Part shown: positions 1-9,135 of the stretch, piece after piece
Position numbering within the stretch: the first letter of the stretch is position 1
Layout of the letters: the number at the start of each line of letters is the position of its first letter
DNA from: Chryseobacterium defluvii
GTDB taxonomy: Bacteria; Bacteroidota; Bacteroidia; Flavobacteriales; Weeksellaceae
Direction: 5' to 3'
Assembly: GCF_014204415.1 (NCBI RefSeq)
Contig: NZ_JACHLE010000001.1
Coordinates: forward strand, 1,674,001-1,738,000
DNA length: 64,000 nt
Made by a program: the position numbers and the translations under genes
The notes under the pieces: model-generated
What the model saw: only the letters and a program-made list of their open reading frames with translations
What the model was told of the DNA's origin: nothing
Database searches by the model: none

Positions 1-1745
1 ACATCATTTTGGGTAAGCCCGTTAACACCTGCTTCAGCTAAAGCAGCAAAAGCGTGTTGTGTTTTCAAAACATCAGCGTCAGAAAGAAGAGAAGTTCCGC
101 CTAAACTTCTTGCAGAAAACATAATTTCATCATCTTTAAAATCTGTTTTTTTGTAAGTAACCTTTGCTCCGTTACTTAAAGTAAGGCTTGTAGTTCCTAA
201 TTTGCTGTCTGTTTCTGTTTTAACAATACTTCCGGTTGATTTGAATGGCTGTACCAAACTTTTAATGGCTTTCTTTTCCTGATAAGGTTCTATTTTCGCC
301 ACTTTCAAGTCAGAGAAGACCTTTAATACATCAGCTTCGGTAGGATATTTTATTGTTTCTTTTTTGGGTCCGGTAATTACAATAACCCTGCTATCCTCTT
401 TTACATAGTTTTTCAAAACATTGTTGGTTTGTTCCAAAGTAATATTCGGAAGCTCTTTTTTGTATTGTTCGTACTCCCAGGTAATACCCGGAATAGATTC
501 CTTTTCCAAGAAATTTCTTACATATTCACCTATCAATCTTCCGCTTTCGGTTTTATCTCTGTTGTTATAAGATTCTTCATATTGGGATAGCAATTCAGTT
601 TTTGCTCTTTCCAATTCCGAAGCAGTAAACCCAAATTTATTGGCTCGTTCTACCTCTTCCAAAAGAACTTTTAAAGCATCCAATTGACCTCCTTCTTTCG
701 TCATTGCATACCCCTGGAATGCTTCTTTGGTTCTTCCCCAGGATCCACCGTGATAAACATAGCCAAAAGTGAATGGCGGATTATTGGATTCCACCATATC
801 ATTGTAGCGATTATTAATCATGGTTGAAACAACGTTGTCTAAAATACTTTTATTGAAATCCGCCACAGTTATATCCGGAGTGTAGTTTTCAGTATCTTTC
901 ATCACAAATTGAACGCTTGAGCCTGTAGCATCAGGATCATTTTCAATAGAAACCAATGTTTCTTTGTGATTGGGAATATCAAAAACATTTCGCTTTCTTG
1001 AAGAGGCTGAATTTTTATATTTTCCAAAATTAGCTTTAACTTTTTGTTCGATTTCATCTACATTAATATCTCCTACCACAACCAACGCCATCAGATCCGG
1101 GCGATACCAATCTTTGTGGAATTTTCTTAACACATCTGGTTTAAAATTTTCCAAAATTTCTTTTTTCCCGATCGGAAGCCTTTTCGCATAAAGAGAATTG
1201 TACATCATTTTTGGCAACCATTTGTCCATCATTCTTTTATCCGGACCTAATCCTAAACGAAGTTCTTCCAAAACCACTCCTCTTTCTTTGTTAATTTCCT
1301 CATCGGTAAGAAGTGCATTGAAAGCCCAGTCTTCCATTACTTTCAGACCGGTATCTAAATTACCTGGCTTGTCTAAAGGAACAGGAAGCATGTAAACCGT
1401 TTCATCAAAACTGGTATATGCATTAAGGTGTTGCCCGAATTTAATTCCTATGGATTCCAAAGCATCCACCAATTTGTTTCCGGGAAAGTTTTTAGTTCCG
1501 TTGAAATTCATATGCTCCATGAAGTGAGCTAACCCTTGTTGGTTGTCATCTTCTAAAATAGAACCCGCATCTATAGCAAGACGCATTTCTACTTTTTTTT
1601 CAGGCTTTACATTTTTTTTGATGTAGTACTTCATTCCGTTAGAAAGTGTACCCATTCGTACAGAAGGATCTGAAGGGATATTCTGTGCGAAGCCATTTAC
1701 GGATACTAAAAATATCAACGCAAATGATGAAAGAATTTTTCTCAT
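1..1745 (-). CDS. M16 family zinc metallopeptidase (3' end outside window)
   Basis: This is the N-terminal part (about 581 residues) of an insulinase/pitrilysin-like peptidase; the frame is still open at base 1, so the C-terminus lies outside. The start at 1745 gives a clear signal peptide (MRKILSS... ending GFAQ, about residues 1-21), placing it in the periplasm or envelope. The inverted zinc motif HFMEH is at about residues 74-78; in M16 enzymes the two His bind zinc and the Glu is catalytic. Bacteroidota M16 proteins of this type are usually about 900-950 residues with two M16 halves, so roughly 60% is present. They are thought to degrade peptides in the periplasm. The 1922-2608 gene lies upstream on the same strand but is separated by a terminator, so the two are probably separate transcripts. 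Confidence 0.93.
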   Translation of the reverse strand, partial: MRKILSSFALIFLVSVNGFAQNIPSDPSVRMGTLSNGMKYYIKKNVKPEKKVEMRLAIDAGSILEDDNQQGLAHFMEHMNFNGTKNFPGNKLVDALESIGIKFGQHLNAYTSFDETVYMLPVPLDKPGNLDTGLKVMEDWAFNALLTDEEINKERGVVLEELRLGLGPDKRMMDKWLPKMMYNSLYAKRLPIGKKEILENFKPDVLRKFHKDWYRPDLMALVVVGDINVDEIEQKVKANFGKYKNSASSRKRNVFDIPNHKETLVSIENDPDATGSSVQFVMKDTENYTPDITVADFNKSILDNVVSTMINNRYNDMVESNNPPFTFGYVYHGGSWGRTKEAFQGYAMTKEGGQLDALKVLLEEVERANKFGFTASELERAKTELLSQYEESYNNRDKTESGRLIGEYVRNFLEKESIPGITWEYEQYKKELPNITLEQTNNVLKNYVKEDSRVIVITGPKKETIKYPTEADVLKVFSDLKVAKIEPYQEKKAIKSLVQPFKSTGSIVKTETDSKLGTTSLTLSNGAKVTYKKTDFKDDEIMFSARSLGGTSLLSDADVLKTQHAFAALAEAGVNGLTQND

Positions 1746-1870
1746 GCAATTAATTTTATTTTCGGAATCAAAATTATCAATTATTCACTACGGTAAGAAA
1801 TGAAATTATTCGCTTTTTAGTTAAATTTGAGTTAAATTTAAGTCGAATTTGAGCTAAATTTGTTAATTCA

Positions 1871-1897
1871 ACAAAAAAGCCGGACATAGCCCGGCTT
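1871..1897 (-). terminator. Rho-independent terminator
   Basis: The arms AAGCCGG (1877-1883) and CCGGCTT (1891-1897) pair around a 7-nt loop. On the minus strand they are followed by a run of T (the A run at 1873-1878). It lies 25 nt after the stop of the 1922-2608 gene. Confidence 0.85.
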
Positions 1898-1921
1898 CAT
1901 AGTATTTGAAAAGTTCTGTAT

Positions 1922-2608
1922 TTATTTAAAATCGGCATCGGTAACTCCTGAATTGAGAACAATTTTTGTAGTTTTGATCGTTACCTGCTGTCCGTTTCCT
2001 TCCGCTTCTATTTCTGAAGGGAATTTTAATCCGTCTACGGTCATATAGCTCTTGATTACAGCTGTCCCCTCTCCTGAAGCAGATTTATACAATAACCCGG
2101 TAGAAGCATCGAAATAGTATTTTCCTTTATCTGAAGATAACACATTATAATCCTTGCCGTCAATTTTTTCAATATTCACTGTTTGAAAATTAGCAGGATC
2201 ATAGTCTAATGCATCAATCACTTTGCTTTTCTTAAGCTCGGCAACTTTATCTGCAGGGATATCCATTTTTTGCCCCATCTGATCAAAATATCCCTTTTCA
2301 CCATCAAATAGCTGGGTCATTGTCTGCCCCATTACCGACTGCTCGGATCTGAATTTATTTCCCATCTTTTTAGTAGACATGGCAACTTCCATACCCTGTA
2401 CGGAAACTGTATTTTCAGTGATGGTAGATTTCACCGCTTCCAATTTATCTTTTCCGCCCAAAGCTTTAAGATAGTTATCAATTACTTCCTTAGGTGTCAG
2501 TTTGGATTTCACAGCTTCTGTCTTTGCAGGAGCAGCAGTTGTTTGCTGTGCTGAAACCGGTACAGATATCATCACTGCAAATATAAAAGGAAGGATTATT
2601 TTTCTCAT
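1922..2608 (-). CDS. Periplasmic LolA-like / outer-membrane lipoprotein-sorting-like protein
   Basis: A 228-residue exported protein. The signal peptide is about residues 1-20 (MRKIILPF... VSAQ). A short Ala/Lys-rich linker follows, then a single soluble domain of alternating beta-strands containing KLTPKEVIDNYLKALGG, which is typical of Bacteroidota proteins annotated as LolA/LolB-like or as the C-terminal companion domain of M16 peptidases. The position next to an M16 peptidase gene supports that link. It is Lys-rich and has no catalytic motif that I recognise. A role in binding lipoprotein or peptide in the periplasm is inferred from the family fold only. A terminator follows the gene directly. 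Confidence 0.7.
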   Translation of the reverse strand: MRKIILPFIFAVMISVPVSAQQTTAAPAKTEAVKSKLTPKEVIDNYLKALGGKDKLEAVKSTITENTVSVQGMEVAMSTKKMGNKFRSEQSVMGQTMTQLFDGEKGYFDQMGQKMDIPADKVAELKKSKVIDALDYDPANFQTVNIEKIDGKDYNVLSSDKGKYYFDASTGLLYKSASGEGTAVIKSYMTVDGLKFPSEIEAEGNGQQVTIKTTKIVLNSGVTDADFK

Positions 2609-2745
2609 TTTAATATTATTTAGGGAGTAAAGATAAAGTTTTTTAGCTTAAGAAAAAGATGTTTGAAATAAACCAGCTTATGTTTTTCAAAAAAGCAGAT
2701 ACTGCTTTTTCTAATTCTCCAATATGACTATCCTGTTTTTGTATT

Positions 2746-3708
2746 TTATTCTTTAATAAATTTTACGGATTGGGAATTGCCGTCTTTATCAATCATCTGC
2801 AGGATATAATTTCCTTTTGGCAAACCTGAAACATTCAGCTGCGGAGTTTCTGCATTATTTTTTTGTGAGAATATTTTCCGGCCTGATGTATTGAAAATAT
2901 GGAATTCCGCCATACTTCTGGCAGACTTTATATTTAAAAATTCTTTCGCAGGATTTGGATAAACAGAAGATTCCAGATCAATTTCCACAGACTTCACCCC
3001 CAGCGCATCTACTGAATTGATCTGTAAAAAGGCGAAATTCCCCTGCAGTACATTGCCCGTACCCTGCCAGCATGCAGTAAAGAGGCTTCCGTATCCTGAA
3101 GCACTTGTTGTGGCAGCATGTATAGAGGAAGAAGTAAGATTACTTCCCGTATGACGTATTTCTATAACGAGGTTAGTCCCATTGTATTGCCAGGGTGTAT
3201 TAAATGTCAAAACATAGCTGAACGCATTTGGGTCGGTGCCCGTAGTAAGCGAACCTGCAGGTATCATCAGGCTTCCGGATCTTACCTGTGTCTGTGTTCC
3301 CACTACATTCGCTGCAAAATTGAGCTGCCTGTTCGCAGGATCTACTCCATCGCTCAGATAGATCTCGTAACTGGGAAAGGTAGCATCAGTAGCAGGCCAT
3401 GATGCAGAAGCACTGGCCGGGAGCCTGAATGCAATGGAGGTAAGATATTTTCCGGAGAGAGCAGTAAGTTGGGAATCATCAATAATCATTTGATAAGTTC
3501 TCGTGGTATTTGCATAAGGCCCTAAAAAACTTCCGCTTGTCGTTATATTAGGTACTATTTCTGAAGTTTGTGCCTTCGGTGTAATAATACCGGATAACAT
3601 CAAAATCCCGCTAAGCATGTAAGTAGTGAGTACCCTTCTTTTTTTTGAAGGTAAATGAATCTGAGCACCCCTTTTTTGTGATCTTGTAAAAAGTAATATC
3701 CTTATCAT
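2746..3708 (-). CDS. Secreted protein with type IX secretion C-terminal sorting domain
   Basis: A 320-residue protein. A basic N-terminal stretch and a hydrophobic segment (about residues 30-47, ending PKAQ) form the export signal. The middle (about 50-235) is a Ser/Thr/Asn-rich beta-sandwich-like region of unknown ligand. The last 75-80 residues contain the por secretion tail: VYPNPAKEFLNI, then FHIFNTSGRKIF, then GLPKGNYILQMIDKDG and a terminal KFIKE. Type A T9SS tails direct export across the outer membrane and are then cleaved. The start is uncertain: the long N-region is unusual, and an internal Met at about residue 31 (3618) would also leave a hydrophobic signal. No enzymatic function can be assigned. 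Confidence 0.75.
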   Translation of the reverse strand: MIRILLFTRSQKRGAQIHLPSKKRRVLTTYMLSGILMLSGIITPKAQTSEIVPNITTSGSFLGPYANTTRTYQMIIDDSQLTALSGKYLTSIAFRLPASASASWPATDATFPSYEIYLSDGVDPANRQLNFAANVVGTQTQVRSGSLMIPAGSLTTGTDPNAFSYVLTFNTPWQYNGTNLVIEIRHTGSNLTSSSIHAATTSASGYGSLFTACWQGTGNVLQGNFAFLQINSVDALGVKSVEIDLESSVYPNPAKEFLNIKSARSMAEFHIFNTSGRKIFSQKNNAETPQLNVSGLPKGNYILQMIDKDGNSQSVKFIKE

Positions 3709-3906
3709 ATAGTAAAATTTTAAGTATAAGAAAGATACAATAAAATTTTATAATAGAAAAAATGATATTTCCAGCATAGCAGTTATAAGTTTTCAGTAAT
3801 ATTATTTTTATTGTTTAAACGCAACAATCCCGCTTGCTATCCCAAAGTAATGCCTACCATTTAGATGGAGACGCTTATGGCATGACAAACTAAATGCCAC
3901 AAAAAA

Positions 3907-3934
3907 GTAAGCCACCAAAATTTTGGTGGCTTAC
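3907..3934 (-). terminator. Terminator of trigger factor gene
   Basis: A perfect 14-bp inverted repeat with no unpaired loop (GTAAGCCACCAAAA and its complement) has an A run at 3901-3906 on the plus strand. That reads as a T run when transcribed from the minus strand, 20 nt beyond the tig stop. Confidence 0.9.
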
Positions 3935-3954
3935 CTGATCTATATAAAAATACC

Positions 3955-5289
3955 TTATTTCTTAAGTTCTTCTAAAAACTCATCATGAGAGATTTTAGTT
4001 TCTTTTTTGGATGCTTTTTCAAGGATCACATCTTTCAGCTTGGTCATTGCCACCTCGGAAGAGATTTGTCTTACCTGCTCCTGGTCTTTCAGCATCTCCA
4101 CAGCATACTTCTGGATCTCCTCATCTCCTAAGTGATGAATTCCGTAGATCGCCAACTGATTTCTAACTAATTGTTCAGCTTGTCCTAAAACATCAGCGTA
4201 ATCTAACTTGATCTCGTTATCAGTCATTAGTTTACCTTCGATGATCTGGTATTTCAACTGGTTTTTCTCAGCCTCAAGGATCTCTTTTGCCTGCTCTTCG
4301 GAACGGATGTTCTGGTTAGAGAACATTAACCATTTAACAAGGAAAGGCTCAGGAAGCTTCACTTCTTCTTTTTCAGAAACCTGCTCCAATACTTTATTTA
4401 CAAAGTGTACATCTGCATTCTGCTGGAAGTATTCATCCAATTCAGATTTTACTTTTTCTTTAAGCTCATCTTCAGAACTGATATTTCCTTCTCCATATAC
4501 TTTGTCGAATAGGTCCTGATTCAGTTCAGCCAGATTTAAAGAGTAGAAATCTTTTACTTTAACTTCTACCTCAGCATGGTGCAAGTGCTCTACTTCCGGC
4601 TTGCTGAAGCCTAATTCTTTAGCCAGTTCTTCGTCGCCTTCAAGAGTTTCTTTTGAAACTTTTACAGCCCCGTCCATTTTCAAAGATTTTACCAGTTTGA
4701 AAGCTTCTTTGTTCTCAGCAGTAATGGTAACATTTTTTGGATGATGGTGGTGCTCTCCTTCTGCATCTTCTTCCACTACCTGGGTAATTTCCAAAGCTAC
4801 GTAAGAGTCTTTAGTGATTTTGTCCTGAGGAACCTGCTCAGCGAAACGCTTCTGCATATTCTCAATGCTTTTTCCTATTTCTTTTTCAGAAGCTTCCACT
4901 TTGTAGTGAGGGGCTTCATATTTAGCTAAATCTATTGTGAATTCAGGCTCATATCCTACTTCAAAAGCAACTTCCAACTGGTCTGCATTATGATCAAAAT
5001 CATTAACAGGCTGAGGAACAGGCTGACCAACTAATCTTAATTTGTTTTCGTTCACATAGTTATTCAAAGCATCAGAAACCTGTTTGTTGATCTCTTCGAA
5101 TGCAATTCCTGCTTCATATTGTTTTCTAACCATACTTAAAGGCACTTTCCCTTTTCTGAAACCAGGAACTTGCGCATTTTTAGCATAATTAATCAACTGC
5201 TTTTCTACTTTTTCTTTGTAGTCAGATTTTTCCAATGTTACTGTAAGCAATGCACTTACGTCATCATGGTTTTGTGCGGTAACCTTCAT
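3955..5289 (-). CDS. tig: Trigger factor (ribosome-associated chaperone/peptidyl-prolyl isomerase)
   Basis: A 444-residue protein matching trigger factor in length and layout. The N-terminal ribosome-binding domain carries the signature GFRKGKVP at residues 43-50, which docks on ribosomal protein L23. The middle domain (about 150-250) occupies the FKBP-type isomerase position but is divergent, with a His cluster (GEHHHHP, near residue 175) in an acidic loop. The C-terminal helical arms (about 250-440) are Lys/Glu-rich. It shields nascent chains leaving the ribosome. A TAnnTTTG-like box (TATTTTTG on the minus strand at 5319-5312) lies 23 nt upstream of the start, and a strong terminator follows, so it is probably a single-gene unit. 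Confidence 0.95.
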   Translation of the reverse strand: MKVTAQNHDDVSALLTVTLEKSDYKEKVEKQLINYAKNAQVPGFRKGKVPLSMVRKQYEAGIAFEEINKQVSDALNNYVNENKLRLVGQPVPQPVNDFDHNADQLEVAFEVGYEPEFTIDLAKYEAPHYKVEASEKEIGKSIENMQKRFAEQVPQDKITKDSYVALEITQVVEEDAEGEHHHHPKNVTITAENKEAFKLVKSLKMDGAVKVSKETLEGDEELAKELGFSKPEVEHLHHAEVEVKVKDFYSLNLAELNQDLFDKVYGEGNISSEDELKEKVKSELDEYFQQNADVHFVNKVLEQVSEKEEVKLPEPFLVKWLMFSNQNIRSEEQAKEILEAEKNQLKYQIIEGKLMTDNEIKLDYADVLGQAEQLVRNQLAIYGIHHLGDEEIQKYAVEMLKDQEQVRQISSEVAMTKLKDVILEKASKKETKISHDEFLEELKK

Positions 5290-5378
5290 TATTGATTAAA
5301 ATTTTAGGTTGCAAAAATATGAAATTTTTATGAAAATAGCTCACTTAAAATCAACTTAAAAGCTAAATAATGTTAAAT

Positions 5379-5408
5379 AAAAAACCACTGAAAAATTCAA
5401 TGGTTTTT
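5379..5408 (-). terminator. Terminator of His-rich lipoprotein gene
   Basis: Near-perfect arms AAAACCACTGAA and TTCAATGGTTTT (one mismatch) pair around a 3-nt loop. An A/T-rich tail follows in the minus direction, 21 nt after the stop at 5429. Confidence 0.75.
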
Positions 5409-5428
5409 ATTTGATATTTGGAAACTGA

Positions 5429-5992
5429 TTATTGAATATCAATCAGGGCATCCACATCACTTTCTCCCCCGGTCACGCTTCCCAACTGATTGGCAGAAGA
5501 AGGAAAATTATCATTTACAGAAGAGGGCCCATGGATCAGTTTGATATTTACTTTGGCGGAAGAAGGGGCCGATGCTACTGTCCATTCTGTTTTAAGGCCT
5601 ATTTTCTTACCATCGGTTCTTACAATATCATCTGCAGTTCTTATTACATTTACGTTGACACCTGCAAAGTTATAGGTAATGAAATGCTCATCTTTTTCTT
5701 CTTCTATCTCATCATTGGCACTGTGGTAATGGTCGTCATGCTTCACCTGAAAATCCAGGCTTACCAGATATGTTTTACCATTTTCCAGGATAATTTTTTT
5801 GTCCGCAATTCCCCCGATATAGTTGATGGTCTGAATATTGGCAGCATCATTTTTATCTACCACTTTCACTTCCAGCTTTTCTATCTCTTCATGCTCATGG
5901 ATATCTTCAGGGATATCATCATTCCCGTCTCTGCAGGAGAATAATAAAACGGCGGCAAAAAGAACGAATAGTATATTGAATATTTTTTTCAT
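5429..5992 (-). CDS. His/acid-rich surface or periplasmic lipoprotein, possibly metal-binding
   Basis: A 187-residue lipoprotein. The signal ends in the lipobox LLFSC (Cys20) followed by Arg-Asp. The sequence has His/Glu/Asp clusters that could bind metal: DIHEHEEIE near residue 33 and KHDDHYHSANDEIEEEKDEH around residues 84-103. The rest is beta-rich without a catalytic motif. It lies directly downstream of the TonB-dependent receptor (28 nt between the two genes), so the two are likely co-transcribed. Small lipoproteins beside TonB receptors often act as surface substrate-binding partners. A zinc or copper role is inferred from composition and context; I do not recognise a named family. Confidence 0.75.
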   Translation of the reverse strand: MKKIFNILFVLFAAVLLFSCRDGNDDIPEDIHEHEEIEKLEVKVVDKNDAANIQTINYIGGIADKKIILENGKTYLVSLDFQVKHDDHYHSANDEIEEEKDEHFITYNFAGVNVNVIRTADDIVRTDGKKIGLKTEWTVASAPSSAKVNIKLIHGPSSVNDNFPSSANQLGSVTGGESDVDALIDIQ

Positions 5993-6020
5993 GTTGATTT
6001 AAATTTGAAATTATTAATAC

Positions 6021-8405
6021 TTAGAAATTGTATTTAAGAGTAACGACAAAGTTCCTGCCTGATTCCGGCATATAATATCTCAGCCTGTTAAGATATTCCC
6101 TGTACTCTTTATTAAAAATATTGTTGATCCTGAAATTCAGGTTCAGGTTTTTGAACAGGTCTGCTCCCATAGACGCATTAAAAATGGAGTATGCAGCAGG
6201 AGTAGAACTGAAATCGATCTCCCTTGTTACCAGTTCATTATCCTGAATAAAATCAACATTCTGATTTCTTACCGGATAACGGTTTTGCTTAAACACATTC
6301 ACATTTTCGAGGCTCACATAAAAGTTTCCAGGCTCTTTAAGCTTAAATTCAAGAGCGTTTCTCAGGCTGGCCGGCATCATTAAGATAAGAGGCTCATTAT
6401 GGGACAGGTCATCCCCTCTCAATGCACTGAAACCCGTATTCAACTTTAAGTTTTCATGGATCTTAAGCTCTGCATCGGCATCAATTCCATAGATCCGGGC
6501 CTTGATTTGCTGATAGCTCCATACTGGAAACACTCCCCTGTTGGTAGACTGTATACCGACAGGAACCTGATTGATAAAGCTGTCAGAAAACATGATATAA
6601 GGATTGGCTTCAATATGCAATCCTTTCAGAACGTTGAGATGCGCAGATAATGAAAGATTGGCATTATAAATTTCTTCTTTCTTTATTGTAAGATCACCCT
6701 TTTCCATTACTGCTGCGGAATGATGAAGCCCGTCTGCAAACAGTTCAGCAGGATTTGGTGTCCGGTCTGCCCTGGACAGGTTGAACTTGATCTCAAAATT
6801 ATTAATTGGCTTATAATCCAAACCGATATTTGCTGAAAAATTATGATAATCCAGAATAGGACGTGTTAAAACCCTGCTGTCGTTTTTTTGAATATAAAAC
6901 TCCGGGAAAATGTCAGCATATTGGTCATTCCATTCGTTTTCATCATAATATTTATAGGCATCATACCTGCTGAAATCATACCTCACCCCCGCTTCTGCAT
7001 TGAATTTCGAATTGAAACGGTATTTAAATACGGAAAACGCGCCTGCGTCATACCGGTAATAATCCGGGATCAGACGTCTCGCTTTTGTGTCCGGATTCGG
7101 ATAATTATCCTGAAAAGCTGCTGAAATACCGCTTTCCAAACTCCAGTTTCCTCTTTCGATAAAGTGGGTAAGGCTTGCAGAGTGAGTAATGAGCCTCAGA
7201 TCCATAGACGGGAGATCATTGAGCTCTCCTCTCCTGATGTCAAATTCTTTACGGCGATTCAGCTGAAAACTATATTGGAACGTCAGTTTCCCGAAATCCG
7301 CAAAACGTTTGTATGCCGAAATTTTGGCAATATGATGGCTTACTTCCTGTTTCGGATTGGTGATATCATAACTGAAATCATCCAGGAAATATGCCTGCCC
7401 GAAAGTCATGGCATTATAATAATCCAGCGTACTTCCAAGATGGGCACCTTTATAGATCCCGAATTCCTGGTTTATTCTGCTATATGATACATCGAAACCC
7501 TGCATAAAGCTATGGTTTCCAAAGGAAAAATTAAAAGAATTCACCTCAGCTCCGGTATTCTGAAGGGTATGATGAGGAATATACAGGTCACCCAGCTTTT
7601 TATAGCTTCCGCCTGCTCTTACAAACCATTGGTTTTCCCAGGCTTTGGCCATATTAGCTGAAATTTCGCCTCCTCTTCCATTAGAAATCCCCGAAAGTTT
7701 TATGTTGCCCATCAGGGTGTCTTTTTTTGGCAGGACAGAAGGTTCCAGTACCACTACTCCGCCCACTCCTTCGTTTCCGTACTTCAGTGCGGAGGCTCCT
7801 TTCACTACATCTATATGCTCAAAATCATTGACATCCACGTTCGGGGCATGCTCTACTCCCCATTCCTGCTCTGCCATTTTCACCCCATTGTTCAGGATAG
7901 AAACACGGCTTCCATACAAGCCGTGAATAACAGGTTTTGTGATATTGTTCCCCGTCTTTAAGGCTGTAACTCCCGATATTTTAGAGAGCAGATTCCCTAA
8001 ATTCTCTGTTGAATTTTTCTCTATTTCCGATCTGTCAAGGGTTTTGACAATTAGTGAACCATTGCTTTTATGGCTTCCGTGTATGGTTACGGCTTCTATG
8101 TCCTCTATATGATGTTCCATAGTAACTGTCAAATGAAGATCCTGACGAATTTCTATATTTTCAGTATAATCATTGCATTCAGGATGCTTCACAATCAGTG
8201 TATATGTTCCTTGGGGAATTTTGTGGAATGAAAATTCCCCTTTTTTGTTTGTTCTTACCGTAAGATCTCCTATTTTCACTTCTGCATTGTCCAGCAGGGT
8301 CTTATCGTGAAAATCCTGTACGGTCCCTTCTACAGTGTAGGTTTTTTGTGCGTTTGTAAGTGCTAATCCACAAAGGATCAGCAATAAGCTATATATCAAT
8401 TTCAT
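6021..8405 (-). CDS. TonB-dependent outer-membrane receptor with carboxypeptidase-like N-domain
   Basis: A receptor of 794 residues from the start chosen here (8405); longer in-frame starts up to 8480 exist, but 8405 begins the signal peptide MKLIYSLLLILCGLALTNAQ. A carboxypeptidase-like regulatory (CarboxypepD_reg) domain covers about 22-100 (KTYTVEGTVQDF...). The plug (about 110-215) contains NLGNLLSKISGVTAL and VVKGASALKYGNEGVGG. The 22-strand barrel ends in a terminal aromatic (LKYNF). His-containing stretches (IHGSHKS, EHHIEDIE) fit a metal-uptake receptor of the kind represented by ZnuD, but the ligand is inferred. Its neighbours are a His-rich lipoprotein downstream and a small His/Cys protein upstream. 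Confidence 0.88.
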   Translation of the reverse strand: MKLIYSLLLILCGLALTNAQKTYTVEGTVQDFHDKTLLDNAEVKIGDLTVRTNKKGEFSFHKIPQGTYTLIVKHPECNDYTENIEIRQDLHLTVTMEHHIEDIEAVTIHGSHKSNGSLIVKTLDRSEIEKNSTENLGNLLSKISGVTALKTGNNITKPVIHGLYGSRVSILNNGVKMAEQEWGVEHAPNVDVNDFEHIDVVKGASALKYGNEGVGGVVVLEPSVLPKKDTLMGNIKLSGISNGRGGEISANMAKAWENQWFVRAGGSYKKLGDLYIPHHTLQNTGAEVNSFNFSFGNHSFMQGFDVSYSRINQEFGIYKGAHLGSTLDYYNAMTFGQAYFLDDFSYDITNPKQEVSHHIAKISAYKRFADFGKLTFQYSFQLNRRKEFDIRRGELNDLPSMDLRLITHSASLTHFIERGNWSLESGISAAFQDNYPNPDTKARRLIPDYYRYDAGAFSVFKYRFNSKFNAEAGVRYDFSRYDAYKYYDENEWNDQYADIFPEFYIQKNDSRVLTRPILDYHNFSANIGLDYKPINNFEIKFNLSRADRTPNPAELFADGLHHSAAVMEKGDLTIKKEEIYNANLSLSAHLNVLKGLHIEANPYIMFSDSFINQVPVGIQSTNRGVFPVWSYQQIKARIYGIDADAELKIHENLKLNTGFSALRGDDLSHNEPLILMMPASLRNALEFKLKEPGNFYVSLENVNVFKQNRYPVRNQNVDFIQDNELVTREIDFSSTPAAYSIFNASMGADLFKNLNLNFRINNIFNKEYREYLNRLRYYMPESGRNFVVTLKYNF

Positions 8406-8473
8406 TGTAATAGATAATGGTGTACTCAGAAAGTACATTTTTTTTAATCGTAAAAATTTATTGAAAGGTTTCA

Positions 8474-8510
8474 TGTACAAGGTAAAAGGTAAAAGGTAAA
8501 ATGTACAATG
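8474..8510. repeat. Short tandem repeat GGTAAAA x3 between TGTACA boxes
   Basis: Three exact 7-bp units occupy 8481-8501. They are flanked by two copies of the palindrome TGTACA (8474-8479 and 8502-8507). The array lies upstream of the TonB receptor start. Confidence 0.8.
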
Positions 8511-8583
8511 TATTAACGTAAAGTGTCCAAGGCAGGAAACCCTAAACTCAAAACATTAAACTTTAAACCAAAAATTCTGTCAG

Positions 8584-8943
8584 TTATGAAATTGCGGGAG
8601 GACCCCGAAGCTGAAAAGTAAATCTGGTTTGAGACCATATTTCTTCCTGAATGGCTATGATCTGCTTTACTTCATGGGTATAGGCTTCAAAAGTAAAACT
8701 GAATTCTTCAGGAACCAGTGTATGTCCGTTTGCCAGAAAGTGACAGGCCAAACAATCGCCTGCTTTTTCTTTAATAAGAGTTTTTGAAATGCTATTTTCT
8801 GATTTTTTGAAGTTCCCGGCCTTGAAATAATCAAAGGAATCGTGATGATGGAAACTTTGTGAAAACAGCGCAAGGAAATACGCTCCAAACAAAAGCCTGG
8901 AGATGAAAACCTTTACAGATCTGCTTTCTTTAAAAATCATCAT
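8584..8943 (-). CDS. Small membrane-anchored His/Cys protein of unknown function
   Basis: A 119-residue protein with a basic N-terminus and one hydrophobic helix (about residues 12-29, FISRLLFGAYFLALFSQSF) that is either a signal anchor or a signal peptide. The exported part holds HHHDS just after the helix and a CLACHF motif near residue 64, and ends in the proline-containing tail RGPPAIS. Short proteins of this layout occur next to metal-related TonB receptors in Bacteroidota. The His and Cys ligands would suit copper, zinc or haem, but no function is established. It sits 178 nt upstream of the TonB receptor on the same strand. Confidence 0.65.
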   Translation of the reverse strand: MMIFKESRSVKVFISRLLFGAYFLALFSQSFHHHDSFDYFKAGNFKKSENSISKTLIKEKAGDCLACHFLANGHTLVPEEFSFTFEAYTHEVKQIIAIQEEIWSQTRFTFQLRGPPAIS

Positions 8944-8975
8944 TCAAAAGTATGAAAATAATTTAATTTTTAAAT

Positions 8976-9130
8976 AAGGCTGCTGTATTTTTAATATTCA
9001 ATTTAAAAATGAACATGTTTAAACTTATCAAAAACAAAAGTCTAAACAGGATTTATATCTGTTCATAATCATATAAAATATTCTGAACAGGATTCGGATA
9101 GTTTCAAATATCTATACATACAGCAGCCTT
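8976..9130. repeat. Widely spaced 13-bp inverted repeat
   Basis: AAGGCTGCTGTAT (8976-8988) and its exact complement (9118-9130) flank about 129 bp. The right arm begins 5 nt beyond the stop of the 9136-9993 gene. In the minus transcript the distal arm is followed by an A/T-rich stretch, so it could be a long-loop terminator or the ends of a degenerate element. Confidence 0.65.
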
Positions 9131-9135
9131 TATTG

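Noticed and set aside
5432..5944. 170-codon plus-strand frame opposite the His-rich lipoprotein
   Set aside because: The minus-strand frame has a proper lipoprotein signal and terminator; the plus-strand translation has no domain and no promoter.
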